A DNA stretch of 64,000 nucleotides from NCBI RefSeq assembly GCF_014323705.1, contig NZ_JABVEC010000002.1, positions 372,001 through 436,000 on the forward strand, given 5' to 3'. Below, piece by piece: positions 7,085 to 16,142 of the stretch (positions are counted from its first letter, which is position 1; every line of letters begins with the position of its first letter). A program made the translations under genes and the position numbers. The notes under the pieces are model-generated. The model did no database searches. It was not told the origin of the DNA and saw only the letters and a program-made list of their open reading frames with translations. Source of the DNA: Actinomadura alba (lineage in GTDB: Bacteria > Actinomycetota > Actinomycetes > Streptosporangiales > Streptosporangiaceae).

Positions 7085-8614
7085 ATGCGTGATCGTCGAT
7101 GGGACCGGGGAGAGGGGCCGGTCGGTTATATCGGTGTGATCGCGCTGGTCGCGGCCATGGTGGCGTCGCTAGTGGCGGTGGGGGGTGTGCCCGAGAGCGT
7201 CACGGGCGAGGTCAAGGCCGCGTTGTGCAAGGTCGGTGGGGAAAAGGACTGCGACCCGCGCGGTGGAGCCGGTGTGGTCCGTCCGTCGCGGGTTCCGGAT
7301 GGTGGTTCGCCGACCGGCCAGGCGCTTCCGACCGGGCAGGCGCTTCCGACCGGGCAGGCGCCTTCGACGGGGCAAGTGCCTCCCGCCGCGGGAGGGCAGG
7401 CGGCGGCCATCGCCGCGCCTGCCCCCGGTGATTCCGTGGAGCAGGAATTTCAAAAAGCCGTCGATAACGCGGGGGAAGCGCAACTGGAGGCGGCCAGAGT
7501 CGAGCAGGAGTTCGGAAAGTTCGACGAAGAGGTCAAGTCGTTCCTCGCGGATCTGATCGGCATCACGGACGCGCAGAACTGCCTGACCAAAGGGGATATC
7601 GCGGCATGCTTGACGGCCGCCGCCGGGTTCGTGCCGTGGGGCAAGGCTTTCAAGATCTTGAAATCACTGCCCAAGGCGTACAAGCTCTGGAAGAAATTCG
7701 AGGCCCTCTGGAAGCGGCGCGCCCCAGCCCAGAAGCGGAACGAAGCCGCACAAAAAGGGCTCGAGAAGGCGATAAAAACCTGCGACAACAGCTTCGTCCC
7801 CGGCACGTTGGTGCTGCTCGCCGATGGTTCGCGAAAACCGATCGAGGACGTCGTCATCGGTGATCGTGTGTGGGCGGCCGATCCACCGCGCGGCGACAGC
7901 GGGTCACGGGTGGTGACCGCGCTGATCACGGGCATGGGCCACAAGCGACTGGTCGACATCACCATCGATTCCAACGGACTCCCCGGCGGGCCGCGCGCCA
8001 TCCTCACCGCGACGGACCGGCACCCCTTCTGGGTCGCCAACGCCACCGCATGGGTCGACGCCCGGGATCTGTCCCACGGTGACACTCTCATCACGCCTGA
8101 CGGCGAAGCCAGGTCGGTGGTGGCCACCCGCGAATACTCACGGGTGCAGCGCGTGCACAACCTCACGATCGATGACCTGCATACGTATTACGTAGAAGCA
8201 GGGGACACGCCGGTCCTGGTGCACAACGCCGCCCCTTGTTTCAACATGGTACCCATGCCTTGGATTCCTGGGGGAATGCGATCCCCTGCCGGTCTGGATT
8301 ACCTCCCTGGATCTCCACATGGCCATCGATTGCGACATGTGCTGGCTCATGGCTCGCGTACACAGCCGGATCCCAGCAAATTGATCAACACTCAGTTCAA
8401 GAAGTATGGCCGGGAGCTGCTGCGAGAGGTCGACGAGGCCTGGGCGAAAAGGGACCTGAAAAAGGGGCCGACTTTTAATAATGCTAGCAACAAGACCGAC
8501 GAGTGGGTGATCGACATGGGAAGAGTGGTCGGTTCGCGGGGAGAGCGGAAGATCAAGATCGTAGTGAAGCAGGGTACGAAAGAAATCGTGACAGCGCATC
8601 CTGTGTCATTCTGA
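7085..8614 (+). CDS. Membrane-anchored polymorphic toxin with HINT domain and C-terminal nuclease-like domain
   Basis: The protein has 509 residues; GAGGAG at 7073-7078 supports the ATG at 7085. Layout: one membrane segment (about 15-33), three to four repeats of TGQALP/TGQAPS (about 77-98), a helical pre-toxin region, then an intein-like HINT domain from C233 (CDNSFVPGT) to H380-N381 (VLVHNA). Internal blocks TDRHPFWV and LTIDDLHTYYV lie within it. HINT domains release a C-terminal toxin by self-cleavage. The released piece (about 128 residues) contains HRLRHVLAHG and ends in WVIDMGRVVG, IKIVVKQGTKEIVTAHPV, a strand pattern like BECR-fold RNases (EndoU/RelE-like). The nuclease call is inference. 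The next gene is the probable immunity protein. Confidence 0.8.
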   Translation: MRDRRWDRGEGPVGYIGVIALVAAMVASLVAVGGVPESVTGEVKAALCKVGGEKDCDPRGGAGVVRPSRVPDGGSPTGQALPTGQALPTGQAPSTGQVPPAAGGQAAAIAAPAPGDSVEQEFQKAVDNAGEAQLEAARVEQEFGKFDEEVKSFLADLIGITDAQNCLTKGDIAACLTAAAGFVPWGKAFKILKSLPKAYKLWKKFEALWKRRAPAQKRNEAAQKGLEKAIKTCDNSFVPGTLVLLADGSRKPIEDVVIGDRVWAADPPRGDSGSRVVTALITGMGHKRLVDITIDSNGLPGGPRAILTATDRHPFWVANATAWVDARDLSHGDTLITPDGEARSVVATREYSRVQRVHNLTIDDLHTYYVEAGDTPVLVHNAAPCFNMVPMPWIPGGMRSPAGLDYLPGSPHGHRLRHVLAHGSRTQPDPSKLINTQFKKYGRELLREVDEAWAKRDLKKGPTFNNASNKTDEWVIDMGRVVGSRGERKIKIVVKQGTKEIVTAHPVSF

Positions 8615-8672
8615 TGTCGGCGCGTGTCGTAATCACGTGCAGCGAGACCGTCGAACACTTCACAGGGTGGAC

Positions 8673-8951
8673 ATGAAGAGATACTTGTGCGGGCAATGCC
8701 GGGCCGGCTGGGTCGGTCGGTATCAAATAATCCGGACCGGGCTCATGGTGTGGGTGTGTCAGGAGTGCGATTCGCTCTGGCTGGACGACCAGAGGGTGGG
8801 GAAAGGTGAGAGCCTGGGAGCCCCTGGTGTCCTGCTCGATCAGATATCGGCTCCGCCCGACAGCAATCTGTACATGTACGTTGAGCGGTACGCCGGCCCG
8901 GGGACGCCGACGGATTGGGAACAGATCAAGCCCGTCGACGACGAATCGTAA
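8673..8951 (+). CDS. Small CxxC/CxxC protein, probable immunity protein
   Basis: This 92-residue protein begins 58 bases after the toxin stop, and no other gene separates them. The N-terminus has two CxxC motifs (CGQC and CQEC, about 25 residues apart), the arrangement of a zinc ribbon. The C-terminal half is acidic (DWEQIKPVDDES). I do not recognise the family. Position directly behind a polymorphic toxin and small size suggest the cognate immunity protein. The ATG at 8673 is favoured over an in-frame start at 8637 because the zinc ribbon begins immediately and CAGGGTGG precedes it. Confidence 0.6.
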   Translation: MKRYLCGQCRAGWVGRYQIIRTGLMVWVCQECDSLWLDDQRVGKGESLGAPGVLLDQISAPPDSNLYMYVERYAGPGTPTDWEQIKPVDDES

Positions 8952-8977
8952 GCGGTCAGGTCTTACCGAGGCCGGCC

Positions 8978-10579
8978 CTACTTGCAGATGTTCTGGTCGG
9001 CGCGGACCTCGCGGGCACCGGTGGGCCCCTCGCCCTCGAGACCCTTCCAGTCCTTACCGATGACGAGGTAGACCACTCCGGCCGGGACGGAACCGCGTGC
9101 CTGGGGCTTCACGCCGGGGACCAGCCGGGCCAGCGTGGCGGCCTTCCGTTCGGCTCCTCTGCCGTACAGGATCTGGGTCTTGGCGGTGCCGCCGTTGCCG
9201 AGCGCGCTAGGCGTGCCGACGATCGTGAACCGCTCCTCCTTGAGCCGGCGGGCGACCTCGGCGGCGTCGGCGGCGGGGCCCGCGCCGTTGTAGACGCGGA
9301 CCTTCACGAGGTCGCGGCTCACCGGCTGCTCGGTGATGGCCGTTGTCGCGGCGGCCCTGGTGGCGTTGGCCTTGGTCGCGGTGGCCTTGACGGTCGGCGT
9401 CGGTGCCGGCTCGGGCACCTTGGTGTCTTTGCGGATCGCCTCGAAGAGAGGCTCGGCCCTGGCCCGGTCCAGCGAGACCCGGTTCGGGTCCGGCGCGTAG
9501 GCGCCGAAGGGGACGGTCACAAAGCGCACTCCGCCGGCGTCCATGCCCTTGAGGCTGCCCGCCAGCTTCCGCATGTCGCTGACGCTGAAGTCCTCGTCGG
9601 TGCTGATGGACTTCGTGGCCGCGTTGAGGAACCGGACGAACTTGGTTGGGTCGGTCAGCATGTCCGAACTGCTGGCCTTCTGGACCACTGCGGACATGAA
9701 CTTCTTCTGCCGGTCGATGCGGTCGAGGTCGGAACCGTTGCCCAGGCCGCCGGTACGGGTGCGCACGTAACCGAGGGCCGCGTCGCCCTGGACCGTCTGA
9801 CGGCCCGCCGGAAGGTTCAGCCTGGCCTTGCGGTCGTTGACGGCGTGCGGGAGGCAGATCTCGACGCCGCCGAGCGCGTCCACCACGTTCTTGAAGCCCA
9901 CGAAGTCGATCACCACGAAGTGATCGATGTGGATCTGGGTGAGCTCCTCGATCGTCTGCCAGGTGCACGAGGGACCGGCGAAGGCGAACGCGGCATTGAT
10001 CATGCCGAACTGCGCCGGGCTGGTCGGGGCGTTCTTCCTCTTGCACGCGGGAATGTTCACCATCAGGTCGCGCGGGAAGCTGATCCCGATCGCCTTGTCG
10101 CCGCCCGGTGACAGGTGCAGAAGCATCGTGGTGTCGGCGCGGGCGCCGTCGAGCGCGCCATAGGCGGCGTTGTCACCGGCTCGGCTGTCAGAGCCGATGA
10201 GCAGGATATTGACGGCCTTGCTCTGTTTCTTGGGCCGGTTCTCACCGAGCAGGCCATTGACGTCCTGCTTGTCGATGTTGCCCTGGAGCGACCGGTAGTA
10301 GGCGTAGGCGCCCCCGGCTCCGGCGATGAGGATCACCGCCATCGACAGCGCGGTCCACTTGAGAATGCGCCGTGCCCTGCGGCGCTTCCGCGGGGGAGCG
10401 CCGTCCTTCGACGGCGTCTCTGCGGCGGCACCGGTGGCGGACTCGGCCGGCGTGCCGGGTGCCTCGCCGGAGATCTTGTCCGAAGCCGGCTCCGAGACCG
10501 CTCCAGACGCGCCGCCGTTCTGCTCGCCGCCGTCGGGCACGTCGTCACCGCTCTTCGATGAGTTCGATGAGTCAGTCAT
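8978..10579 (-). CDS. LytR-CpsA-Psr (LCP) family protein
   Basis: The protein has 533 residues. A long acidic, proline/serine-rich cytoplasmic N-terminus leads to a basic patch (RKRRRARR) and one membrane segment near residues 65-85. Outside lies the LCP domain: INGLLIGSDSR-like block (AVNILLIGSDSRAGDN), RADTTMLLHLSP, ISFPRDLMV with the substrate-binding arginine, and a conserved SDLDRIDRQ. The C-terminus (about 435-500) is a LytR_C domain (KVRVYNGAGPAADAAEVARRL). LCP enzymes attach glycopolymers to peptidoglycan. It is divergently placed from a glycosyltransferase and methyltransferase block, so it may ligate the glycan they make. ATG at 10579 is preferred to the TTG five codons upstream. 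Confidence 0.9.
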   Translation of the reverse strand: MTDSSNSSKSGDDVPDGGEQNGGASGAVSEPASDKISGEAPGTPAESATGAAAETPSKDGAPPRKRRRARRILKWTALSMAVILIAGAGGAYAYYRSLQGNIDKQDVNGLLGENRPKKQSKAVNILLIGSDSRAGDNAAYGALDGARADTTMLLHLSPGGDKAIGISFPRDLMVNIPACKRKNAPTSPAQFGMINAAFAFAGPSCTWQTIEELTQIHIDHFVVIDFVGFKNVVDALGGVEICLPHAVNDRKARLNLPAGRQTVQGDAALGYVRTRTGGLGNGSDLDRIDRQKKFMSAVVQKASSSDMLTDPTKFVRFLNAATKSISTDEDFSVSDMRKLAGSLKGMDAGGVRFVTVPFGAYAPDPNRVSLDRARAEPLFEAIRKDTKVPEPAPTPTVKATATKANATRAAATTAITEQPVSRDLVKVRVYNGAGPAADAAEVARRLKEERFTIVGTPSALGNGGTAKTQILYGRGAERKAATLARLVPGVKPQARGSVPAGVVYLVIGKDWKGLEGEGPTGAREVRADQNICK

Positions 10580-10721
10580 GCGAGTGCCATTCAACGGCCG
10601 CTTTCACAGTGGCTCCCCGGTGTAGAACGCTGTGCCAATTATGCCGGAACATCGATTCCCCTGGACCACGGCCGCCGGCGCGTCGCCTACCGGACGGTCA
10701 CGCCCGGTATCCTGCCCCACC

Positions 10722-11618
10722 GTGAGTACCGACGCCGTGCACGTGACGATCGTACTGCCCTGTTACAACGAACAAGATCATGTAATCGACGAGGTCGAGC
10801 GTATCTGCAAGGCCATGGACGCGAGCGCCATGACCTATGAACTGCTCGCGGTCGATGACTGCTCGACCGACGAGACGCTGGCCAGGCTCGAGGAGGCGGC
10901 TCCCCGCTTCCCCACCATGCGGGTGATCCCGTTCCGGCACAACAGCGGATCCGGCACCGTACGGCGCATCGGTTCCCAGCAGGCCCGCGGCGAGATCGTC
11001 GTGTGGACGGACGCCGACATGTCCTACCCGAACGAGCGGATCCCCGAGCTGGTCGAGATCCTCGACAACGACCCCTCGGTGGACCAGGTCGTCGGGGCGC
11101 GGACCACCGAGGAGGGCACGCACAAGGTCCTGCGCGTGCCGGCCAAGTGGTTCATCCGCAAGGTCGCCGAGCGGCTGGCGAGCTCACAGATCCCCGATCT
11201 CAACTCCGGCCTTCGGGCCTTCCGGCGGTCGGTCGCGGAGCCGTATCTCAAGCTGCTGCCGCCCGGCTTCTCCTGTGTCACGACGATCACGCTGGCGTTC
11301 CTGTCCAACCAGCACACGGTGCGGTACGTGCCGATCGACTATTTCACCCGGGCGGGCACGTCGAAGTTCCACTTCACCAAGGACGCCTACCGCTACATCC
11401 TTCAGGTGTTGCGGATGGTCATGTACTTCAACCCGCTCAAGGTGCTCATGCCGCCCGCGATCTGGCTGATCATGATCGGCCTCGTGAAGGGCGTGGTGGA
11501 CATGTTCCGGCACCCGTTCTACTTCCCCGCGAGCACGGTCATGCTGATCCTCTCCGGGTTGATCATCGGGTCGCTCGCCCTGCTCGCCGACCTGATAGTC
11601 CGCTCCAGAGGCGCCTGA
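10722..11618 (+). CDS. Membrane glycosyltransferase family 2 (dolichol-phosphate mannosyltransferase type)
   Basis: The protein has about 298 residues. The GT2 catalytic domain is clear: VTIVLPCYNEQ, ELLAVDDCSTDET, then the DxD motif in VVWTDADMSYPN and LNSGLRAFRR. Two membrane segments close the protein (near IWLIMIGLVKG and VMLILSGLIIGSLALLADL). This is the polyprenyl-phosphate sugar transferase layout. GTG at 10722 gives the normal family length; TATCCT at about 10709-10714 lies just before it, suggesting a leaderless transcript. The following glycosyltransferase starts two bases after its stop, so they form an operon. Confidence 0.85.
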   Translation: MSTDAVHVTIVLPCYNEQDHVIDEVERICKAMDASAMTYELLAVDDCSTDETLARLEEAAPRFPTMRVIPFRHNSGSGTVRRIGSQQARGEIVVWTDADMSYPNERIPELVEILDNDPSVDQVVGARTTEEGTHKVLRVPAKWFIRKVAERLASSQIPDLNSGLRAFRRSVAEPYLKLLPPGFSCVTTITLAFLSNQHTVRYVPIDYFTRAGTSKFHFTKDAYRYILQVLRMVMYFNPLKVLMPPAIWLIMIGLVKGVVDMFRHPFYFPASTVMLILSGLIIGSLALLADLIVRSRGA

Positions 11619-11619
11619 C

Positions 11620-12696
11620 ATGCGGATCGCGATCGTCGGGCCCGCCTATCCGTACAAGGGCGGCGGGGCACAGCACACCACGGAGCTCGCCCACAGGCTC
11701 GCGGCCCTGGGTCACGACGTCGCGATCGAGTCCTGGCGCGCGCAGTACCCCTCCTTCCTGTACCCCGGCCGGCAGACGATCTCGGCGCCCGAAGGGGAGC
11801 CGTTCCCGAACGTCCGGCGCGACCTCGACTGGCGGCGGCCCGACGGGTGGGTGCGCTGCGGCCGGCGGCTGCGCGGCGCCGACCTCGTCGTCCTCGTCCT
11901 GCTCAGCCCGGTGCAGGTGCCCGCCTATCTCGGCATCCTGTCCGGACTGCGCCGGAAGACCCCGGTCGTCGCGCTCTGTCACAACGTGCTGCCGCACGAG
12001 CGCAAGCCGTACGACCGGCCGTTGGTAAAGGCGCTGCTCAGACGGGCGGACCGGGTGCTGGCGCACTCGGAGGAGCAGGCGGGGCTCGCCAGGGGGCTCG
12101 CGCCGGCGCCGGTGACCGTCGCGGCCCTGCCCCCCCACCTGCCCGCAAGAGTGAGGGTCGAGGCCGTCGGCGGGGTACGGAACCGGCTGCTGTTCTTCGG
12201 CATGGTCCGCCCGTACAAGGGGCTCGACCTGCTGCTCCGCGCCCTGGCCCGGCGCCCTGACGTGTCACTGACGGTGGCCGGGGAGTTCTGGGGCGGCCTG
12301 GAGGAGACCCGCGCCCTGATCGCCGAGCTGGGCCTCGGCGAGCGGGTGGAACTGCGCCCGGGATACGTCGCCGCGGAGGACGTGCCGGCGCTGTTCGCCG
12401 GGGCGGACGCGCTCGTGCTGCCCTACCGCTCCGCCACGGCCAGCCAGAACGCCTGGCTCGGCCACGAACACGGCCGGCCCGTGATCGCCACCCGGGTGGG
12501 GGCGCTGGCCGATCACATCACCGACGGTGTGGACGGGATGCTCGTCGAGCCCGGCTCCGTCGACGCGCTGGCCGAGGCGATCGGCCGGTTCTACGCGGAG
12601 GGCGAGCCGGAGCGGCTGCGCGAAGGCGTGAAGGCCGTGGACCCCGATCCCTACTGGGCGACGTACACCGCCGCCCTCCTCTCGCCGGGCGGTTGA
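11620..12696 (+). CDS. Glycosyltransferase family 4 (GT-B)
   Basis: The protein has 358 residues with a GT-B fold. The N-terminal acceptor domain begins MRIAIVGPAYPYKGGGAQHT and contains VVALCHNVLPHE. The C-terminal donor domain contains LLFFGMVRPYKGLDLLL, the interdomain ALVLPYRSATASQ and VATRVGALADHI regions and a final PDPYWATY. Such enzymes add sugars from nucleotide donors to lipid or glycan acceptors. It starts one base after the upstream GT2 stop. Acceptor and sugar are unknown. Confidence 0.85.
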   Translation: MRIAIVGPAYPYKGGGAQHTTELAHRLAALGHDVAIESWRAQYPSFLYPGRQTISAPEGEPFPNVRRDLDWRRPDGWVRCGRRLRGADLVVLVLLSPVQVPAYLGILSGLRRKTPVVALCHNVLPHERKPYDRPLVKALLRRADRVLAHSEEQAGLARGLAPAPVTVAALPPHLPARVRVEAVGGVRNRLLFFGMVRPYKGLDLLLRALARRPDVSLTVAGEFWGGLEETRALIAELGLGERVELRPGYVAAEDVPALFAGADALVLPYRSATASQNAWLGHEHGRPVIATRVGALADHITDGVDGMLVEPGSVDALAEAIGRFYAEGEPERLREGVKAVDPDPYWATYTAALLSPGG

Positions 12697-12774
12697 CGGC
12701 CGGCCCGCGGCGAGCCGACGCCGGGCTCGGCGGCGAGGGCCGTCACCGCCGCGGGCACAGTAGTGTTAGGCGGC

Positions 12775-13635
12775 GTGGGAAGGGAACGCGCGGCGCAGCT
12801 CGAGTACTCCGAGTTCCAGGCCGCGATGCTCGACGAGGCCAAGCGACGCCGCAAGGCCGCCAAGATCATCGCTGTGCTCGCGCACTTTCTCGGCCGTGAC
12901 CCGGGCTCCGACGGCGATCGTTCCTCGGTGCTCGACGGGCTGACCGTCGCCGACATCGGCTGCTCGGCCGGGTTCATCGCCGACGAACTCGCCTCGGCGG
13001 GCGCCCGCTGTGCACTAGGTGTGGACATCGACGTGCCGGGGCTGCGCAAGGCGGCCGACCGGTTCGGCGACCGGGTCGAGTTCGTCTGTGCCGACGGCTC
13101 CGCGCTGCCCTTCGCCGACGGGTCGATCGACGTCCTCGTCTTCAACCACATCTACGAGCACGTGGTCGACCCGGACGCGATCGTGGCGGAGATGCACCGG
13201 GTGCTCGCCGACGACGGGGTGCTCTACCTCGGCCTCGGCAACCGGCTCGGCGTCATGGAACCGCACTACAAGCTGCCGTTCCTGTCGTACCTGCCGCCCT
13301 CGCTCGCCGACCGCTATGTCCGTATGTTCGGGCGGGCCGACCAGTACTACGAGCGCTACCGTACGAGACCCGGGCTGCGGCGGATGCTCGGCGACTTCCA
13401 TGTCTGGGACTACTCGTTCCCGGTCCTGGCGTCGCCGGAGCGGTTCGCCGGTGGGGAGCTGTTCGCCGGCGCAGCCGGTCGGGCGGCCCAGGGCACTCTG
13501 GCGCGCACTCCGCGGGTCGCGCTGCGGGCGCTGCTGCCGGTCGTGCCGACCTACCTGTGGATCGCCACCAAGACACCACGCAGGCCACTCGGGCCGCGGC
13601 TCGCGCGGCCCCCCGAGCCCGTGCGCACCCCGTGA
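12775..13635 (+). CDS. SAM-dependent class I methyltransferase
   Basis: The protein has about 286 residues. Motif I is VADIGCSAGFIADELA, followed by an acidic VDIDVPG, VCADGSALPFADGSID (motif II/III) and VFNHIYEHVVDPD, typical of Methyltransf_11 proteins acting on small molecules or glycolipids. The C-terminal third (about 190-285) is basic with a hydrophobic, possibly membrane-touching stretch. GTG at 12775 is chosen because a -10-like TAGTGT (12761-12766) lies eight bases upstream; GTG at 12763 is the alternative. Its place between glycosyltransferases suggests it modifies their product. Confidence 0.8.
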   Translation: MGRERAAQLEYSEFQAAMLDEAKRRRKAAKIIAVLAHFLGRDPGSDGDRSSVLDGLTVADIGCSAGFIADELASAGARCALGVDIDVPGLRKAADRFGDRVEFVCADGSALPFADGSIDVLVFNHIYEHVVDPDAIVAEMHRVLADDGVLYLGLGNRLGVMEPHYKLPFLSYLPPSLADRYVRMFGRADQYYERYRTRPGLRRMLGDFHVWDYSFPVLASPERFAGGELFAGAAGRAAQGTLARTPRVALRALLPVVPTYLWIATKTPRRPLGPRLARPPEPVRTP

Positions 13636-13699
13636 CCGGTCGCCCGCCCCGCCGCCGGTCCCCGGTGAGCGCCCGGCCCATGACCCGTGAGAACGCCCG

Positions 13700-14629
13700 A
13701 TGACCCGCAAGAAGCTCATCCGGCTGGGGTTCCTCGTGGTCGCACTGGGATTCGGGGCGTGGGCCATCGCGGGCCGGTGGGCGGAGGTCTCGGACGGCCT
13801 CACCAGGCTCTCCTGGCCGCTGCTGGCCGGGTCCCTGGTCGCCGTGCTGGCCGCCCTGGTGGCGGGAATGCTGATGTGGCGGGCGCTGCTGGCCGATCTC
13901 GGCTCGCCGCTCCCGTTCACCGACGCGGCCAAGGTGTTCTTCGTCGGGCAACTCGGCAAGTACATCCCCGGATCGCTCTGGCCGGTGCTCGCCCAGATGG
14001 AGATGGGCAAGGACCTCGGCGTCCCGCGTCCCCGCAGCGCCGCCGCGTTCTTTCTGACCTACCCCATCTACCTGGTCAGCGGTCTCGCGACGGCCGTCGT
14101 GACCCTGCCCGCCTTCGCCGGCGACTCGGTGGCGCGCTACGCGTGGCTGCTCCTGCTGCTGCCGGTGCTGGTCGTGGGGCTGCATCCCCGCGTCGTCAAC
14201 GCCGTTCTCGGGTATGGGCTCAGGCTGCTCAAGCGACCGCCCCTGGAGCGCCCGCTGACCCGGCGGGGCGTGCTGGCCTCGGTGGGGTGGGCGTTCGTGG
14301 GCTGGGCCGCGTACGGCGTCCACCTGGCGCTGATCGTGGCCGGGCTCGGCGCGACCGGCCCACAGGCGATGATCTTGTCATTCGGGGCGTTCTCGCTGGC
14401 CTGGTGCCTGGGCTTCCTGGTGGTCGTCGCCCCGGCGGGGGCGGGCGTGCGCGAGGTCGCGATGGTGGCGGCGCTCGCGCCGGTGCTCGACGGCGGCTCG
14501 GCGATCGCGGCCGCCCTGTGCTCGCGGCTCGTCGTGTCGGCGGGCGATCTCGTCTGCGCCGGACTGGCCGGACTGGCCGCGCGCCGTACGAAGGCCCCCC
14601 TCGCGGAGGCCGGCGAGGCACGGAGCTGA
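13700..14629 (+). CDS. YbhN/UPF0104-type integral membrane protein
   Basis: The protein has 309 residues and about eight membrane segments. It carries the family's FFVGQLGKYIPGSLWPVLAQ block near residue 75 and the late APAGAGVREVAMVAAL motif. The family is related to the flippase-like membrane domain of lysylphosphatidylglycerol synthase and is common in glycan gene clusters, where it is thought to move lipid-linked intermediates. No synthetase domain is attached. It lies between a methyltransferase and a glycosyltransferase, so a role in export of the glycan carrier is plausible but inferred. Confidence 0.8.
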   Translation: MTRKKLIRLGFLVVALGFGAWAIAGRWAEVSDGLTRLSWPLLAGSLVAVLAALVAGMLMWRALLADLGSPLPFTDAAKVFFVGQLGKYIPGSLWPVLAQMEMGKDLGVPRPRSAAAFFLTYPIYLVSGLATAVVTLPAFAGDSVARYAWLLLLLPVLVVGLHPRVVNAVLGYGLRLLKRPPLERPLTRRGVLASVGWAFVGWAAYGVHLALIVAGLGATGPQAMILSFGAFSLAWCLGFLVVVAPAGAGVREVAMVAALAPVLDGGSAIAAALCSRLVVSAGDLVCAGLAGLAARRTKAPLAEAGEARS

Positions 14630-14782
14630 GCCGGCCGTCCACGGAGCTGACCAGCCGACTTACGACCGGCCGAATTGTCTTGATCCACGCGCGGACGCGT
14701 TTCTGACCCCACGAAAGTCGTGACCGGCGTAGGCTGCCGGATTGGGGAGTGATCCCCGCCACCGACCAGCCTGGGGAGGATC

Positions 14783-15910
14783 GTGGCGCTTGGGGTTCTC
14801 GTCGACGCGACCGCTGTACCCGCCGACCGCGGGGCGCTCGGCCGTTACGTCGACGGACTGATCGCCGCCCTTTGTGCCGCCGGCATCGATCTCACGGTCG
14901 CCTGCCAGCGGTCCGATGAGGAGCGGTACGGCAGGCTCGTCCCTGCGGCCCGCGTGGTCGCGGGTCCGGCCGCGATCGTGCATCGCGCGACGCGGCTGGC
15001 GTGGGAGCAGACCGGACTTCCGCGGATCGCCGCCCAGGTGGGCGCCGACGTGATCCACCTGCCCTACTACTCGATGCCGATCCAGGCGGGCCGGCCCACC
15101 GTCGTGACCATCCACGACGCCGCTTTCTTCTCCGAGCCCGAGGCGCACAACCCGGTGCGGTCGACGTACATCAAGTCGGCCACCCGCACGGCGTGCCGGC
15201 GCGCCACCCGGATGATCGTGCCGTCCAAGGCGACACGGGACGAGCTCGTACGCCTGCTCGGCGCCGACCCCACCCGGATGGACGTCGCCTACCACGGCGT
15301 CGACCACGACGCCTTCCACCGGCCGAGCGACGACGAGAAGCGGCGGTTGTCCGACCGGCTCGGCCTCCGCGGCCGCCCGTACATCGCCTTCCTGGGCGCC
15401 CTCGAGCCGCGCAAGAACGTGCCGAACCTCATCCGCGGCTGGGTACAGGCGGTGACCGGGCTGTCCACGCCGCCCGTACTGGTCCTGGCCGGCAGCGGCG
15501 GCTGGGACGACGAGGTCGACGGCGCCATGGCGACGGTGCCACTGAACCTGCAGGTGATCCGGCCCGGTTTCCTGCGGTCGTCGTCGCTGCCCGGTTTCTT
15601 CGGCGGCGCCCTCGTGGTGGCCCTGCCCAGCCGGGGTGAGGGCTTCGGGCTGCCGGTGCTCGAGGCCATGGCCTGCGGCGCCCCGGTGCTCACAACGCGG
15701 CGCGCCTCGCTCCCCGAGGTCGGCGGCGACGCGGTCGCCTACACCGAGCCCGACGCGGCCGGTATCGGCAGGGTGCTGCGCGAACTCATCGACGACGCGG
15801 GCCAGCGCGAGACCCTGGCCGACGCGGCCTACGCGCGATCCCAGGAGTTCACCTGGGCGATCTCGGCCGAGGCCCACCTGGCTTCGTACCAGCGCGCCGT
15901 CGAGCAGTGA
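14783..15910 (+). CDS. Glycosyltransferase family 4 (mannosyltransferase-like)
   Basis: The protein has 375 residues with a two-domain GT-B fold. The N-terminal half contains VIHLPYYSMPIQAGRPTVVTIHD. The C-terminal half holds FLGALEPRKNVPNLIRGW, the VALPSRGEGFGLPVLEAMACG donor-binding loop with its E-x7-E motif, and EVGGDAVAYTEPDA. This is close to mannosyltransferases of the WbaZ/PimB type. GGGGAGG precedes the GTG at 14783. It is the last gene of the glycan block and is 153 bases from the YbhN-like gene, so it may have its own promoter (TAGGCT near 14731). Confidence 0.85.
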   Translation: MALGVLVDATAVPADRGALGRYVDGLIAALCAAGIDLTVACQRSDEERYGRLVPAARVVAGPAAIVHRATRLAWEQTGLPRIAAQVGADVIHLPYYSMPIQAGRPTVVTIHDAAFFSEPEAHNPVRSTYIKSATRTACRRATRMIVPSKATRDELVRLLGADPTRMDVAYHGVDHDAFHRPSDDEKRRLSDRLGLRGRPYIAFLGALEPRKNVPNLIRGWVQAVTGLSTPPVLVLAGSGGWDDEVDGAMATVPLNLQVIRPGFLRSSSLPGFFGGALVVALPSRGEGFGLPVLEAMACGAPVLTTRRASLPEVGGDAVAYTEPDAAGIGRVLRELIDDAGQRETLADAAYARSQEFTWAISAEAHLASYQRAVEQ

Positions 15911-16027
15911 CCGGGGGCGGCGGCCGCCGCACGGCAATGTTCAGCGTTGCTTACCAATCCATTGCAGAACTATTCGCTGGACCTGAACGGTCGGCGGGCG
16001 CACACTGGAGGACGCGAGCGAGGACAG

Positions 16028-16041
16028 GGCCCGATCGGGCC
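16028..16041. promoter_or_regulatory. Perfect 14-bp palindrome in the leader of the small membrane protein
   Basis: GGCCCGATCGGGCC at 16028-16041 is a perfect palindrome about 100 bases before the small gene at 16143. Upstream lies an AT-richer patch (15936-15985) with TTGCTT and TATTCG about 18 bases apart, a possible promoter. It may be an operator or a short hairpin; nothing more can be said. Confidence 0.3.
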
Positions 16042-16142
16042 ATCTGACCTCAGGCTCGCCCCGCGGGAAGTCCCGGGCCGTGGCCACGGCCCACCGCCCC
16101 GAACGTCTTCGACGTCCGGTTTCGACCGGCAAGGACCCTCCC

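Noticed and set aside
14660..15937. A 425-codon minus-strand frame
   Set aside because: It mirrors the glycosyltransferase at 14783, has no motif, and its codon use fits the opposite strand.
16028..16041. Perfect palindrome as evidence for a plasmid or phage attachment site
   Set aside because: A single 14-bp GC palindrome without an integrase or a tRNA gene nearby does not support an attachment site; kept only as a possible operator.
15937..16050. 36-codon frame starting MFSVAYQSIAELF
   Set aside because: No ribosome site and no partner; the second half is arginine-rich and looks like chance.
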